DNA of 36,152 bases from NCBI GenBank assembly GCA_003427395.1, contig BFEA01000216.1, positions 600,227 through 636,378 of the forward strand. Reading direction: 5' to 3'. The notes beneath the pieces were generated by a model. It was not told where the DNA came from, did not search any database, and saw nothing but the letters and a program-made list of their open reading frames with translations. A program made the position numbers and the translations under genes. Shown here piece after piece: positions 1 to 9,720 of the stretch. How positions within the stretch are numbered: the stretch's first letter is position 1; the number at the start of each line of letters is the position of its first letter. Source of the stretch: Chara braunii. Its lineage: Eukaryota; Streptophyta; Charophyceae; Charales; Characeae.

Positions 1-565
1 TTTTTTTCTCTTTCTCTTTCTACCTATCTATCTATCTACCCCGAATGTAGCCACCCTCGGTGCCAGATTCAGGAACCGAGGTGACTGTCGAGGTTCAACC
101 TCCTGATGAGTTGGTGGAAGTCCAACGAAACAGTCGGCCACAGTCATGCTTTTTTTTTTTTTGCAGCCCGTTTCCAACGGGCGCAGCTGCTGTGGGAGTG
201 GCACAGCCACTGCGCATGGGGTGCAGCGCTGCACCTGCCCGAGTTCTGGCCGAAGATTCGTTCTAATTTTGCTCATCCCATACATGGAAACTCTCTGCAG
301 CCCGTTTTCCTGAAACGAATGGGCGCAGAAAAGACAAAAACAACCTTAAAAAAAAAAAATTGAGAAGAAATCTAAAAGCAAAAAAACAATTCTAAAATGA
401 AGAAAGAAAAAACGAAAAGAAAAAAAGAAAACTTACCTCGTTTCAAAAACGGTCGCCCGTTTCTCAGGCGCTGTCAAAGGTACTGGGGACTGAAGTGCCC
501 CAGGCACTTCTAAAAGCGCCATGTGGCGCCGTTCAGTCTTGTTTTTAGTTTTTTTTTTTTTTTTT
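1..565. other. Low-complexity intergenic DNA, no gene
   Basis: This stretch opens with a pyrimidine-rich CTTT/TATC run and holds several homopolymer tracts: T-rich near 150-162, A-rich near 345-430, and T-rich near 549-565. The short open frames do not look like protein, because they are built on the homopolymers. I see no gene or RNA here. Confidence 0.6.
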
Positions 566-654
566 CCCCGTTGGCTCAACGCCAACAGTCACGTCAATGG
601 TACCCCCACGAAGTGTTGAAATACAGACCCGAGTTCGAGTCCACACAGACTCAA
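566..654 (+). repeat. Possible tRNA-derived SINE relic
   Basis: A sequence close to a Pol III A box (TGGCTCAACG, from 572) is followed about 60 bases later by a good B box (GTTCGAGTC, 633-641), and an A run follows (653-661). The spacing is about 16 bases longer than in a normal tRNA, as in tRNAs with a long variable arm. The T and acceptor arms do not pair, so this is not a working tRNA. A decayed tRNA-derived SINE head is plausible, but chance is not excluded. Confidence 0.25.
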
Positions 655-661
655 AAAAAAA

Positions 662-1435
662 CTTTCGACCATTTTTTTTTTATTTAGCGTGTCATCCTTG
701 CGCAGGGGCCATGCCGCAACCGCGCGGTCATTTTCAACTGTGAGATTTGAAGATCTCGCGGTCGAAAATGGTCGTGCTTTGCTGGATCTGCAACGGGCAG
801 CTCCATAAAGGAGCTGGCCCAGAGGTACCGCAGCTGGATTCGATCCCGATGTCTGCGGGGTATGAGTCTTCTGCTGTAACCTACTGGGCTAGCTCCTATC
901 ACGATAATGATAAGAGCAGTTCTTCTTAATGAAGAGCTTGCCCAGTCACTTCTGCCCAGGCCGCAGCCTTGCAGGCTCAGGCTGTCTGCAGCTCTACAGG
1001 CTCTGCTTGCCTGTGGCCGTGCAAACCCCGCTTGCGGCCCTGCGGCCTTACTTGCGACCGCACAGCCCCACGCACAACCTTGCGGTCCTGCGTTGGCCCT
1101 GCTGCTGGGGAGCCAAGCCGTCGTTAAAACGACAACCGTCTGACGGCACGGCACGCACGACACAACCATTTTTTACACCCGCTAAACCCCTAAATCATTC
1201 GGCCGTAAGCCGCGTGTTATAAAATATTCTAACTCAAATATTTCAGACGTCCGCATACTTTTGCATAATAAAATAAAATAATTATTCCGAACGTTAGACG
1301 AGTCCGGACCAAAGTCTAAAAATTTTTTCTTTCTCAGTCATAGGTTTAGTCTAAATAAACTTTTGGCACGCCAGTCTCATCAAGTCCTTCAACTCCTCAA
1401 GAAGTCGGACTACGTCCGATGTTGAAATCCCCCGG
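662..1435. other. Unassigned region, no supported gene
   Basis: The first part is GC-rich (about 920-1150). It contains many GCGGCCCTGC/CTTGCGGCC-like words and leaves open frames on both strands, none of which resembles a known family. A short hairpin, CAGCTCC/GGAGCTG, lies near 800-820. From about 1200 the sequence turns AT-rich and runs up to the palindrome at 1436. Confidence 0.5.
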
Positions 1436-1459
1436 CAAATACCCTTGTTAGGGTTTTTG
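1436..1459. repeat. AATACCCTT palindrome, left instance
   Basis: A near-palindromic 24-mer of the form AAATACCCTT-GTT-AGGGTTTTT, followed by CCCCGACACCG. It is the most diverged of three instances; the others are at 8785-8808 and 24640-24663. Confidence 0.6.
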
Positions 1460-1484
1460 CCCCGACACCGTTATCCCCGACAAC

Positions 1485-2470
1485 GATGCCACATGTCGAG
1501 CGCATCGGTTCGGCACCGCACAAGGGCAGCGCGGGACCCTCCCGGTCGCGTCACGCAGGAGTTGGTTCTTAATCCTCGTTGCGAATATACATGGAGCTTT
1601 CGCAAGCCGCTCCGACCGAGTGCGCCAGCCATACCTCCCGCGAGCCCTTACGACAGGATAGGGCCTACGTGAGGCATGACTTACCTCCAGCTTACGGGAG
1701 CTGTCACCTCCCTTCGGTGGGCGTATCCCCGCCGAGCTACCAGTCCACAATACGAAAGTTAATCAATTGCAATCGCAGAGGTGGCCTAGCCGAGGGTATT
1801 TCTGGTTTATTGTAGCGTAGGGAGTACGCGCGGTATTACTCCTCTATTGAACCCATACGAGAACCGACATCTTAGGGGGCTGAGGTCCCAAGCGTGGCTC
1901 GACGTCAGTCGACTAGGACGCACCCCACACGCACACCTCTATAAGGAACATAAAAATAAAATAATTAATAACACACCCACACATACACCTATACGACACA
2001 AAACAAACAACGCAACGACACTCCTAGTCCCTTAGTAGCCTCCCATAAATTTTCTGATGCGAAAATCGGATAGGCGACGCGCGCGAGACTTAGTATAAGC
2101 CGCGCGGACGCAGGGCTAACTCATATCGATTCGCAATACAAGCGTGCGCAAGCGATCGCAATAATGACGTACTATGTAGTACCCATACTCATGCGGTCCT
2201 CGTTTATCTCGAGGGTCGCATTCGACACTCAAGTGTCGGCTGACATGCGCCTTGAGGGAATGATCTCTCGACGCTGGACAACCGCCAAGTGCGGTTGAAA
2301 ACCACACCCTATTCTGCACCCTGCGGAGAGTGGGTGGTACACAGGTTCATACATGTGGTGACAATCGTCTCTTATTGCCCTTGAGACCAACTCCATCATC
2401 CAGGGTCTGGAAAGAAGTCAAGGGGTTTGACTTGGACGACTGTCACGGACTACAACGTCCAACTATAAAA
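1485..2470 (+). repeat. Block A, copy 1
   Basis: Aligns by eye with 13505-14155 and 15250-16015. Shared landmarks are CCGAGTGCGCCA (near 1615), CGACAGGATAGGG (1650), GGAGCTGTCACC (1695), GCAATCGCAGAGGTGG (1769), GTAGCGTAGGG (1811), TTAGGGGGCTGAGGTCCCAAGC (1872) and ACTCCTAGTCCCTT (2020). The end matches the second copy at GACTACAACGTC-type words. No protein frame is conserved among the copies, so the block appears non-coding. Confidence 0.75.
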
Positions 2471-2569
2471 ATTAACAAGCAGAATCAACCAGTAAATAAA
2501 CAAGCATTCCAATACCCATATATCAAATTAGGACTCGAGATAAAATAACAGAAGGGGGGAAATAAACCC

Positions 2570-3190
2570 ACCAGGTATGCAGATCGTGCGACACATGGTT
2601 GTCATTCTCACTGTCTCCAAGCTATGGCCGATATATCAAGCTCCAAAATGCTAACCTGCATAAAACACAGACACACACAATAGCCACATTGTCATACACC
2701 AATGTGGTCAACTTTACTGTTCTCTGTAACTGACACCACGCCTCACACACTCAAGCCCCAATCATAGTTCAACTTTTCATAAACCTCATAAGTTCCTTTA
2801 TAATGACCATTAAAAGAAGTCTGGTTAAAACCCTCAAAGAAACATATCAAATCTCAGGGCTAAGGCAATCAAGTTGAGGTACAGGTGTAAGCAAAGTTGT
2901 GTCGTGAGCCGACAAGTTGGCGATCAACCAACCGACCTTTTATTAGTTATAACAGAAATGATCCTCGTAGGATCAAGCTGAAGGTAGTCAGAATCATGAA
3001 TCGAATTTCCAAAGAAGACCTGTATCATAAGACAAGTCAATGCCTAAGCTAAATCGTCAATGTATGGAGATCAAATCCCCATGACACGTTCTCACTCAAG
3101 ACTCTCCTGATAGCCAAGCCTAGGTCTACCCGTAAGCCATTGCCTAAAGAACGGTAGACTTACGACAGAATCGCCTTTATAAAGAGTGGA
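2570..3190 (+). repeat. Block B, copy 1
   Basis: Matches 14280-14810 and 16363-17000. Landmarks are GTCAACTTTACTG (2707), CACACACTCAAGCC (2743), AATGACCATT (2801), a run of AACCCTCAAAGAAACAT type (2829), AAGCCGAC-like words, and ATAACAGAAATGATCCTCGTAGGATCAAGCTG (about 2949-2981, given here as a landmark only). I see no coding frame. The block always follows block A. Confidence 0.65.
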
Positions 3191-3680
3191 CTTATCAAAA
3201 TCGTCACATGTCAAAATTTAAGCTATCTCCTCTAAGCTAGGAAAGTTTCGGCAGCGCTTCCCGTAGGAAAAGTGTCTTCTCAGAATTTATATCAGCCTAA
3301 ATATGAAAACATAAATAATATTCAACTTTCCAAAGTCAAATTTTGTCTAACTCCCTAAATTAGTAAAAATTTGGGCAGCACTCCCTTTAAAAAAAAATCA
3401 GACAAGTTGAACTTTGAGAAGTCAAATTTTGACTAACTCCTTGGATTTGCAGAAATTTTCGCAGCGCTTCCCATAGAGAAATTAGCTTACCAAAATTTAT
3501 ACAAAGTCAATTCCAGAATCTAAAATGATTTTGACTTCTCAAGGTCCAATTTTATATCACTTCCTGAATTAGCAAAAATTTGGGCAGCATTCCCTTTAGA
3601 AAATGAGACTTTCTTGATTTTTACTAAGTCATATATAAAAGTCAGATAAACTAGAGAGAGTGGCTTACCAAGATTTATAC
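3190..3680 (+). repeat. Tandem repeat with GGCAGC core, copy 1
   Basis: About four degenerate units of roughly 100-130 bases. Each has the order CAAATTTTG..TAACTCC, then AAAAATTTNGGCAGC, then a CTTCCC/CTCCC word, then AAAATTTATAC-AAGTC. GGCAGC-type cores are near 3250, 3374, 3459 (as CGCAGC) and 3583. The same repeat follows block B in copy 2 (14820-15245) and, shortened, in copy 3 (17030-17140). Confidence 0.6.
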
Positions 3681-3969
3681 AAGACTAAATATAATAAAAC
3701 ATTCTAGAAAATGCAGAAATCGACCTAAGTAAAAATAAACTTAACTCAGAAAATGTAGGAATTCAAGTTAACTCCTATGACTCTAGCATATGGCGAGCAC
3801 TAAAGCAACTACCCATCAACTGAAACTCAGACTAAACAGTGATCTCACTCAGCCACATGCAGGCCAAACCACAAAGGTAAGTACTTTGACCATCCCAAAG
3901 TCAACTTAGCAAACAATAGTTCATAATCTTTCAGATGATTTATATCTTTATACCCAGCTTACATAAGGC

Positions 3970-4760
3970 ATAAAGCTAGACCACCCAAACTTATTGAACA
4001 TGTCTAGCTCAGCCATGGAATATACACAAACACAGGGCACAACAACGTTTCTCTTCTTTTGACATATGACTAGGCCACCTCAGTCGCCCTGAACTGTTTA
4101 AGTATCCCAACTTTATAAAATTGTCTGTCTTTAGTCTTTTGAGACAGCATATAACTGAACCGATCATCTTCAGCTCAAGATTCAGTCTGCCCCTTCGTAC
4201 CACAAGTTTATTCTTAATCAGTACTCTCTTCAGTTGGTGATAAGGTGTAGTCAGACCACCCAAACTTATGGGATCCTGTCTATCAAGCCTGTTCATAGAT
4301 AAAATAATAATAAAGTATAGCCAAATTATAACCTTTGGGTTTCAGCATGTGCGAGGCATTGGGTCAGACCACCTAAACTTACAGAACAGTCTGGCTCTCT
4401 GCCTGACTTATTCTTCTTAAAGCCAAAGCAGAAAGAGACTGAGTCATCCAAACTTATGGAACATGCTCAGACCTCCTCGTTCAGAAACTAAAGAAACTGA
4501 CAAAAATCCAAGTAAACAAGGCAACCAAGGCACCCAAACTTGTGGAACATGCTTGGTTCCTGAAAAGTCATTCACATTCAGCCCTCACAAGTCAGAGCAA
4601 CCAGACCACCTAAACTTATAGAATGGCCTGACTCTCCATGCAATCCCACAACACTGGGTCTCCCCAAACTTATGAGGACTTCCCAGCCTCCAGAGCAATC
4701 AATAATAAACACAGCACTGGGTCCTCCCAAACTTATGGGGACTTCCCAGTCTTTGGTTGA
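3970..4760 (+). repeat. Array of covarying hairpins, array 1 (8 units)
   Basis: Eight units share a CCCAAACTTATGG-like core in which a short inner stem closes an AACTTA loop. Each core is flanked by outer arms that differ between units but are complementary within a unit: CTAGAC/GTCTAG (3976-3981, 4002-4007), AGAC/GTCT (4253, 4278), CAGAC/GTCTG (4365, 4389), CTGAG/CTCAG (4439, 4466), AACCAAG/CTTGGTT (4523, 4552), CTGGG/CCCAG (4654, 4682) and ACTGGG/CCCAGT (4716, 4745). The unit near 4601-4630 is weaker. The distance between the arms is constant at about 19-23 bases. The sequence shows conserved structure; its function is unknown. Confidence 0.75.
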
Positions 4761-5440
4761 CCCAGTCAAACATGCGATACTGCCTTTCTCCCATCCTTTC
4801 CCCCATATGCAACCCACAATCTGCTTTCAGTCAAACAAGGAAACTGAAACTGACATTGTTCAAACATTCCTTTATTTAGTCGGGTTTGTGTCCTAAAAGT
4901 CAACTGAAAGTCAAAATACGGAGACAGGCAACATACTCAATCAAATATAATAATGAATACAAGTATGGGTTATAACTGGGTTTATAGGAGGAAAGCAATA
5001 GTTACCTTTCAGTTCCCTGCCTCCAGACGTCCTCCTGAGTTCCGGCAGAGCTCCCGCAATCGATGGGCTCACTCCCCACAGAGTCTTGCTGCGGTTCTAC
5101 GGGTTGCAATCCCGCCTGCGGCCTTCCTCTTAGAACAGGACTAGACTTAGAGTAAGAAGGGCAGAAGTAAAGGGGTTTCAGACTCTCGAGATACAAGAGA
5201 GGGACAACTCAACTCCCTGGAGAGGATCTTGATGCCTAGACACGCCTGAGGGCCCCGCAATCATGGCCTACATGCGCAACCGTTGGTCAACTGAAGTCAA
5301 ACTGTTGACTGTTGACTCCCTGATGATCCTCCCAATCATAGCGGTAACCCCCTTGCATAAGCTGATCACACCTACAAGTCACACCGGCTTCCGCCTCCAA
5401 TCGAACTGCTGCCTCATAGCCTAGAGAAGGTACAATCGAG
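4760..5440 (+). repeat. Block D, copy 1
   Basis: Closely related to 18820-19480. Both copies begin with GGTTGACCC-GTCAAACATGCG-type sequence after the last hairpin. They share ACAGAGCTCCCGCAATCG (near 5046), CTACGGGTTGCAATCCCGCCTG (5097), AGAGTAAGAAGGG (5150), CAGACTCTCGAGAT (5180), CTGAGGGCCCCGCAATC (5246) and ATAGCCTAGA (5416). This is the best conserved of the shared blocks. No reading frame is kept. Confidence 0.75.
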
Positions 5441-6480
5441 CAGAGCACATGGTGCACGCAAAAACTGCGCGCATAATACAAAGCACCGTAATAATACGTA
5501 GCGTAGGCCACACCACACTCGTAGCCAGCAGTGCACAACATACATGATATCCACGCAACCACAACACAGCAACCAACAGCCACCCCTACTGTAATGCTCC
5601 TCAACAACGCCTCGAACGACAACTGTGCTTCCCTTCCAATCCATCTATAATATGTCTGCTCACTTGCTGGTTGCGACCAACCTCACATACACCACTCCTC
5701 CAATGCTGGGAGGTCACCACACTACCTGGTAGTCACAATGTCGCTTGGAGAGCAGAAATGCACCAGTATTCCACCAGCGGAGAACCAAAGCACCGAATCC
5801 GAATATCAATGAGAGCACACTCCTGCCGTCCCCACCCACTTGTTGAATCCTCTGAGTCATACCGCTATTCACGGAACCCACCAAGTAGCAGCACAAATAG
5901 AAGAACACGTGGCGGAAAAAACACATGGGCACACAGGATGCAGCGCAGAAATCGTGAAGTGCACGACAGTATAAGCAGGGCAACAACCCTGTAGGGGACG
6001 ACAGGGTGAGCGGACTAGCAGGCCGACAACTGTGGGGCAGAGCACGAGGCATCAACAACAAGGCCACCAACCTTCACAGTGAAGAAGTGGCACACACAGA
6101 AGGCATGACCCGTGGATGAGCAATACGGTAGTGGAGCAGCGACGCGCAACGCAACACCTATAGTACAGCCATACAACACAACGAACACATAAACTTGCAA
6201 CGAACGACCTGCGAAGCGAGCAGGACACGGGCAGCAGGGCAATAGCAGAGCACGGACGAGGCAGTCTGCACATCCAAATACGGAGCAACGCAGCACATCC
6301 CCTACTTACATCACGCTTGAATACCGCAGACTGTTGGTTCCGACCACCCACTGAGTCTGGGAATCACTCCTACGAGCATCCGCCACCACCCACGGGCAAC
6401 ACGGACATCCCGAACTAAGCACTCCCTATCTCAGATGTGTTTGGTTCGATGGGTGGCAGGCTCCCAGTCCCGCTTCCTTC
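5440..6480. other. CA-rich tail of copy 1, no gene
   Basis: Full of ACAACA/CACACA/GCACA words. The minus-strand frames here are rich in Cys, Val, Leu and Tyr only because they read GTTGT/TGTGC repeats; I do not accept them as genes. Copy 3 (19480-20060) has similar composition and scattered matches. Confidence 0.55.
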
Positions 6481-7340
6481 TCTGCTCAGGTAAGTGACTT
6501 CTCCCCCTCTTCCTCTCTCTCTCTCTCTCTGTGTGTGGTGCAGCCGGACTCACACTACTGCCAAAGGTAGGATGAACAAAATCAAATGAACCTTCTGCTA
6601 GAAGGCAGGAAGATACACGTGGGCACTAAGCATTCTCGCCCGCTGTTGCTCCGTGGTCTCCCGCTTCCCTTATCTCCAGTTTCTTACCACCCGCCCCGGA
6701 TCACGACCGGGTTCAGTCGTACAACGGCTGCTGTAACAGCAGCGACTGTGTTTTCACGAGGAAGACCGCCTGCGAGACTCCCGCTGCTTAAACATGACGG
6801 TGTGTTCGTGCAGGCAAATCCCGCTCTCCCTCGTAGCTATGATGAGCAAAAATCGAATAAATCTACCCCTGAAACATGGGCAGATGCATTGTCATACTCC
6901 AATCTAGTTCTTGGGCGCAGCCTGTATTGTCGACCCCAGCCAAACCGCTAGCCCGTAGACAAAGCTAACACCGCCATTAGACTCGTAGCGCCCCGAAACC
7001 CCTATTCTGCATCCTCCCTCGTCGGATTTCGTCTTGAAACGGGTGGGATACGTATTTTTCCCACTTCCTTCTTCTTCAGTTCTGCCATCTCCCGTGCGAC
7101 CCTTTTTCTTACTAACCCCCCCTTCTACTCAGCTTTCGTCAGTTCTAGCTTGAGAATCGGGGTCGCCCACCCCGAAAACCCCCGATTTGGATCTTTCCCC
7201 TCCCGATTTCATGCAGAAATTAGCGGGTTACTCCCCTTTCCTACCTCTCTCTCTCCTCGTTTCCGCCATCTCCTCGTGTATTCTTTCTTCACTAACTCTC
7301 AACTTACTAACTTATTGTCTGATCTAACATTACCAGCGCG
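6480..7340 (+). promoter_or_regulatory. Splice-signal-rich segment of copy 1
   Basis: A strong 5' splice-site match, CAG/GTAAGT, lies at 6486-6493. Two TACTAAC branch-point matches, at 7110-7116 and 7305-7311, are each followed by a pyrimidine-containing run and an AG (near 7131 and 7336). The two acceptor regions are imperfect direct repeats (about 6990-7135 and 7155-7320) sharing CCGAAA-CCCC, CTCC-CGATTTC, GCCATCTCC and CTAAC words. They look like real intron signals, perhaps in an element leader or the untranslated region of a host gene. No flanking coding exon could be identified. Confidence 0.4.
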
Positions 7341-8784
7341 CTCGCCCAGGGTTAAAAACCCCTAATGACCTCTCCTCCTACCCGAAGCCACCCCCAATCG
7401 TACGCGCTCCCACTTCTCTGCTGCGCCCGAGCTCACCACCCCACCATCACCGTTTCTTCCCTGTCTCAACCTGCGAATGGACCCGGTCGCAGATAGCGTC
7501 AGGGTGCATTCCCGTTTTCTGCGCCCGCTGTTTGTTCCTGCAGCTTTGCCTTGCCTTCGGTCCACTCCCCCTCTGCGCTGCCCGGTCTCTTCCTCTCACT
7601 AGCGCTGCGCTGCCTGTCTCCTCCGCTCGCTAGTGCTGTGCTGCGTTGCTTTGCCCTCTCCGACAACCCTTACCTTGGCTAGTTCGGATCGGCCCCGACA
7701 CCTCTTCCTTACCTCCCGTCGCCGCTTTGCTCCTTTGCCCTCCGGACTCCCTTGCTCAGAGCATCCCTGCCCTTCTCACTTCGCCCCGGTTGCTCCGCTG
7801 GTCCGACAGCGCCTGATGCAGCAGCCCACCCAACCTGCTTCAACCCCCGCTAGGAACTTATGCGGGAGCCGGCCACTGGGCGGCTCGACTAATCCTCCGT
7901 TTCTGTACTTCGGTCTGATGGACGAGCTGCAGCAGTATAGCCTTCATCTCCCCCATAGCGCCAATGGCCAGCTGGCTAGGCACAGTTCACCACCCTTGCG
8001 CCTCGCCTGCTACTGCCCATCGATATACCGCTGGCCCCGCCGAGTAGCGTTGCGCAGGGACTGCTGAAGCTCATAGGGGGAGGTGACTAGCCCATCGAGG
8101 AAGCTCAACCCTGATGCTACCAGATGACCCTTGGCCGACCGACGGGGCTTGATCCTAATGTTGTCGGCTAGCCCCCGGCCGGTATCAGCCACCCGCTGCG
8201 GCAGATATCGCCTTTGCTAGTGGGTGCAGCCCCCGCATGTTCCCTCGTTGGAGGCTTGAGCACGGATGTGACTACTATGGAGTTCCCCGAAATACCATAA
8301 CGGGGTAACCTTAGCGCGGTCATGAAAAACAATTTATGGTTGCACTTCAGGCCACCCTGCAAATACAACTCACCCCCACGCGACCTCACCGGACCCGAAA
8401 CATAGGTCATATACATTCAACATTACCGGCCCTTCTGCCTCAAGTGCAATTACATACTTAAGTCCTAACCACGCCGTGGTAGTGAAACAACGGTGTGGTA
8501 GAGGACTTTCACCGGTGTCCTGAACCCGGGGGCCCGTCGAGCGAGGCGTGCACCCAAGACCCTCGGCTACCGCGACGACAACCTGTGTCCGACGACAGCC
8601 TCAATTATCGAGGTAGAAGTAATAAAAGCAAACAAAAATAAAAAAACGAGAATGACCGCCGCTCGTCCCACTAGTTCGCGACGCCGCACACACCCAGGCT
8701 GCGCATGGTTGCGCCTCGTCGTCTATACCTCGCGCATATCGTCAGGCGGGTGAGGCTACACTCCGAAACTTGCAGAAAGCACGC
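7340..8784. other. Right part of copy 1, no supported gene
   Basis: GC- and pyrimidine-rich to about 8100 (GCGCTGCGCTGCC and CCTTGCC words), then mixed composition. The 144-residue plus-strand frame at 7633-8067 is rich in Pro, Ser, Arg and Leu and matches no family I know. The segment ends at the perfect palindrome at 8785. Confidence 0.45.
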
Positions 8785-8808
8785 CAAATACCCTTATAAG
8801 GGTATTTG
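8785..8808. repeat. AATACCCTTATAAGGGTATT palindrome, right instance
   Basis: A perfect 24-base palindrome with half site CAAATACCCTTA, followed by CTACGACAACGG. It occurs in the same orientation, relative to the CGACA that follows, as the instances at 1436 and 24640. It marks the inferred right edge of copy 1. Confidence 0.75.
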
Positions 8809-8849
8809 CTACGACAACGGTCGGAGAATATTTTGAAAATATAAATATA

Positions 8850-9720
8850 ACATTTTAGTTGAATATAAACTGAAATTGTATATTTACTGTATTTAGACTG
8901 AAATTTTATTTTTCAGTTTAACATGATTCGAAAATGTAATCATTATATTATTTGCATGGCTACGATCCGGACGTCTGGACCACTGTCAAGACGGTCTGGA
9001 TTCAGTCCAGACTCCAGACGTCCGGTGTAAAAGGTCTCGATCTGCCAAATTTCGATTAAAAAAAAAAAAAAAAAAAGGTTTAGGATCCTTCCCCATTGAG
9101 GAGTCAAGCCTCCAAAATTTTTTTGGGTTTTTTTAAGGCTCGTTTATGTTTTTTTTTTTGGGTCCGAACATGCTCTCTCTCTATAATAATTTATTAGACA
9201 AACCCAATTTTTTTATTATTAATAATTCATTACCTTTTATGAGTTTTTGAAGTTTTTTTTTAAGCTTTTTGTAGTTTTTTATTTTTAACTCAAGTTTGGC
9301 TAGGAATTCTGGCATGACTCTGAGGCAAAAGTGGTTTGCATTGTTATTCTGCATAATATACCCTTTTTTTCAGATTTTTTTGTGTATAGTTTTTTTAATG
9401 GTCCGGACATTTCCGGATCTGTTCAGACTTCTGGACCGTCCGGATCCCCCGATGTTCGGAGGTCCGGAAATGTCCGAAATTCCTAACATCCAAAAACTAC
9501 CGGACACGGGTCCGGTTCCATGTCCGGAAATGTTTGGGTCTGGGTCCGGCGTAGCCATGATTATTTGTTTGCATGGAATTAAACTGAAATTTTTTATATC
9601 GTCGGATGCTTAAACTGAAATATAATTTATGATCGGCAATCTAAACCGAAATGCAAGTTATGGACGAAAAATTAAATAGAAAAGTAATATATGGACCGTA
9701 ACTTGAATTAAAAGTAGAAA
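8850..9720 (+). repeat. AT-rich ~31-bp tandem repeat, split by a transposon
   Basis: Degenerate units begin TTAAACTGAAAT and often end with a TTATG-GAC-G-AA word. They are clear at 9580, 9609, 9640 and 9670, and more diverged at 8866, 8893 and 8917. The hAT-like unit at 8955-9559 sits inside the array, so the array was there first. Confidence 0.5.
8955..9559. mobile_element. Non-autonomous hAT-like transposon (MITE)
   Basis: The 605-base unit begins CATGGCTACG and ends CGTAGCCATG, a perfect 10-bp terminal inverted repeat that continues imperfectly into CCGGAC. Directly outside both ends is the same 8-bp word, ATTATTTG (8947-8954 and 9560-9567), which is the target duplication length typical of hAT elements. 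Inside are nested inverted repeats: CCGGACGTCTGGA/TCCAGACGTCCGG (8967-8979, 9013-9025), enclosing GTCTGGA/TCCAGAC (8994-9000, 9006-9012), and CGGACATTTCCGGA/TCCGGAAATGTCCG (9404-9417, 9463-9476). There is no transposase frame, so it would need one supplied in trans. The perfect target duplication suggests a fairly recent insertion. Confidence 0.85.

Larger units (their letters stand above)
1436..8808 (+). mobile_element. Large non-coding repetitive element, copy 1
   Basis: Several blocks occur here in the same order as around 13.5-15.2 kb (copy 2) and 15.25-21.3 kb (copy 3): block A, block B, the GGCAGC tandem repeat, the AACTTA hairpin array, block D, then a splice-signal-rich tail. Copy 1 has a near-palindromic 24-mer at its left edge and a perfect one at its right edge, both in the same orientation relative to a following CGACA. 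No gag, pol or transposase motif is visible in it. It could be a large non-autonomous LTR-type element, a very long LTR or untranslated region of a Ty3-like element, or another repeat class. The edges are set by the palindromes and are inferred. Confidence 0.45.

Noticed and set aside
813-846. A box (TGGCCCAGAGG) and B box-like (TTCGATCCC) words close together
   Set aside because: They are only about 25 bases apart, too short for any tRNA fold.
684-1169. 161-residue minus-strand open frame
   Set aside because: The composition follows GC-rich direct repeats (GCGGCC/TTGCGG words). No domain, no conserved motif, and competing frames of similar length on the plus strand.
5287-6351. Cys/Val/Tyr-rich minus-strand frames that look like membrane proteins
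   Set aside because: They arise from ACAACA/GCACAC-rich DNA. The homologous part of copy 3 does not keep the frame.
7633-8067. 144-residue Pro/Ser/Arg-rich plus-strand frame
   Set aside because: No family resemblance; it lies in pyrimidine-rich repeat DNA with no splice or start context.
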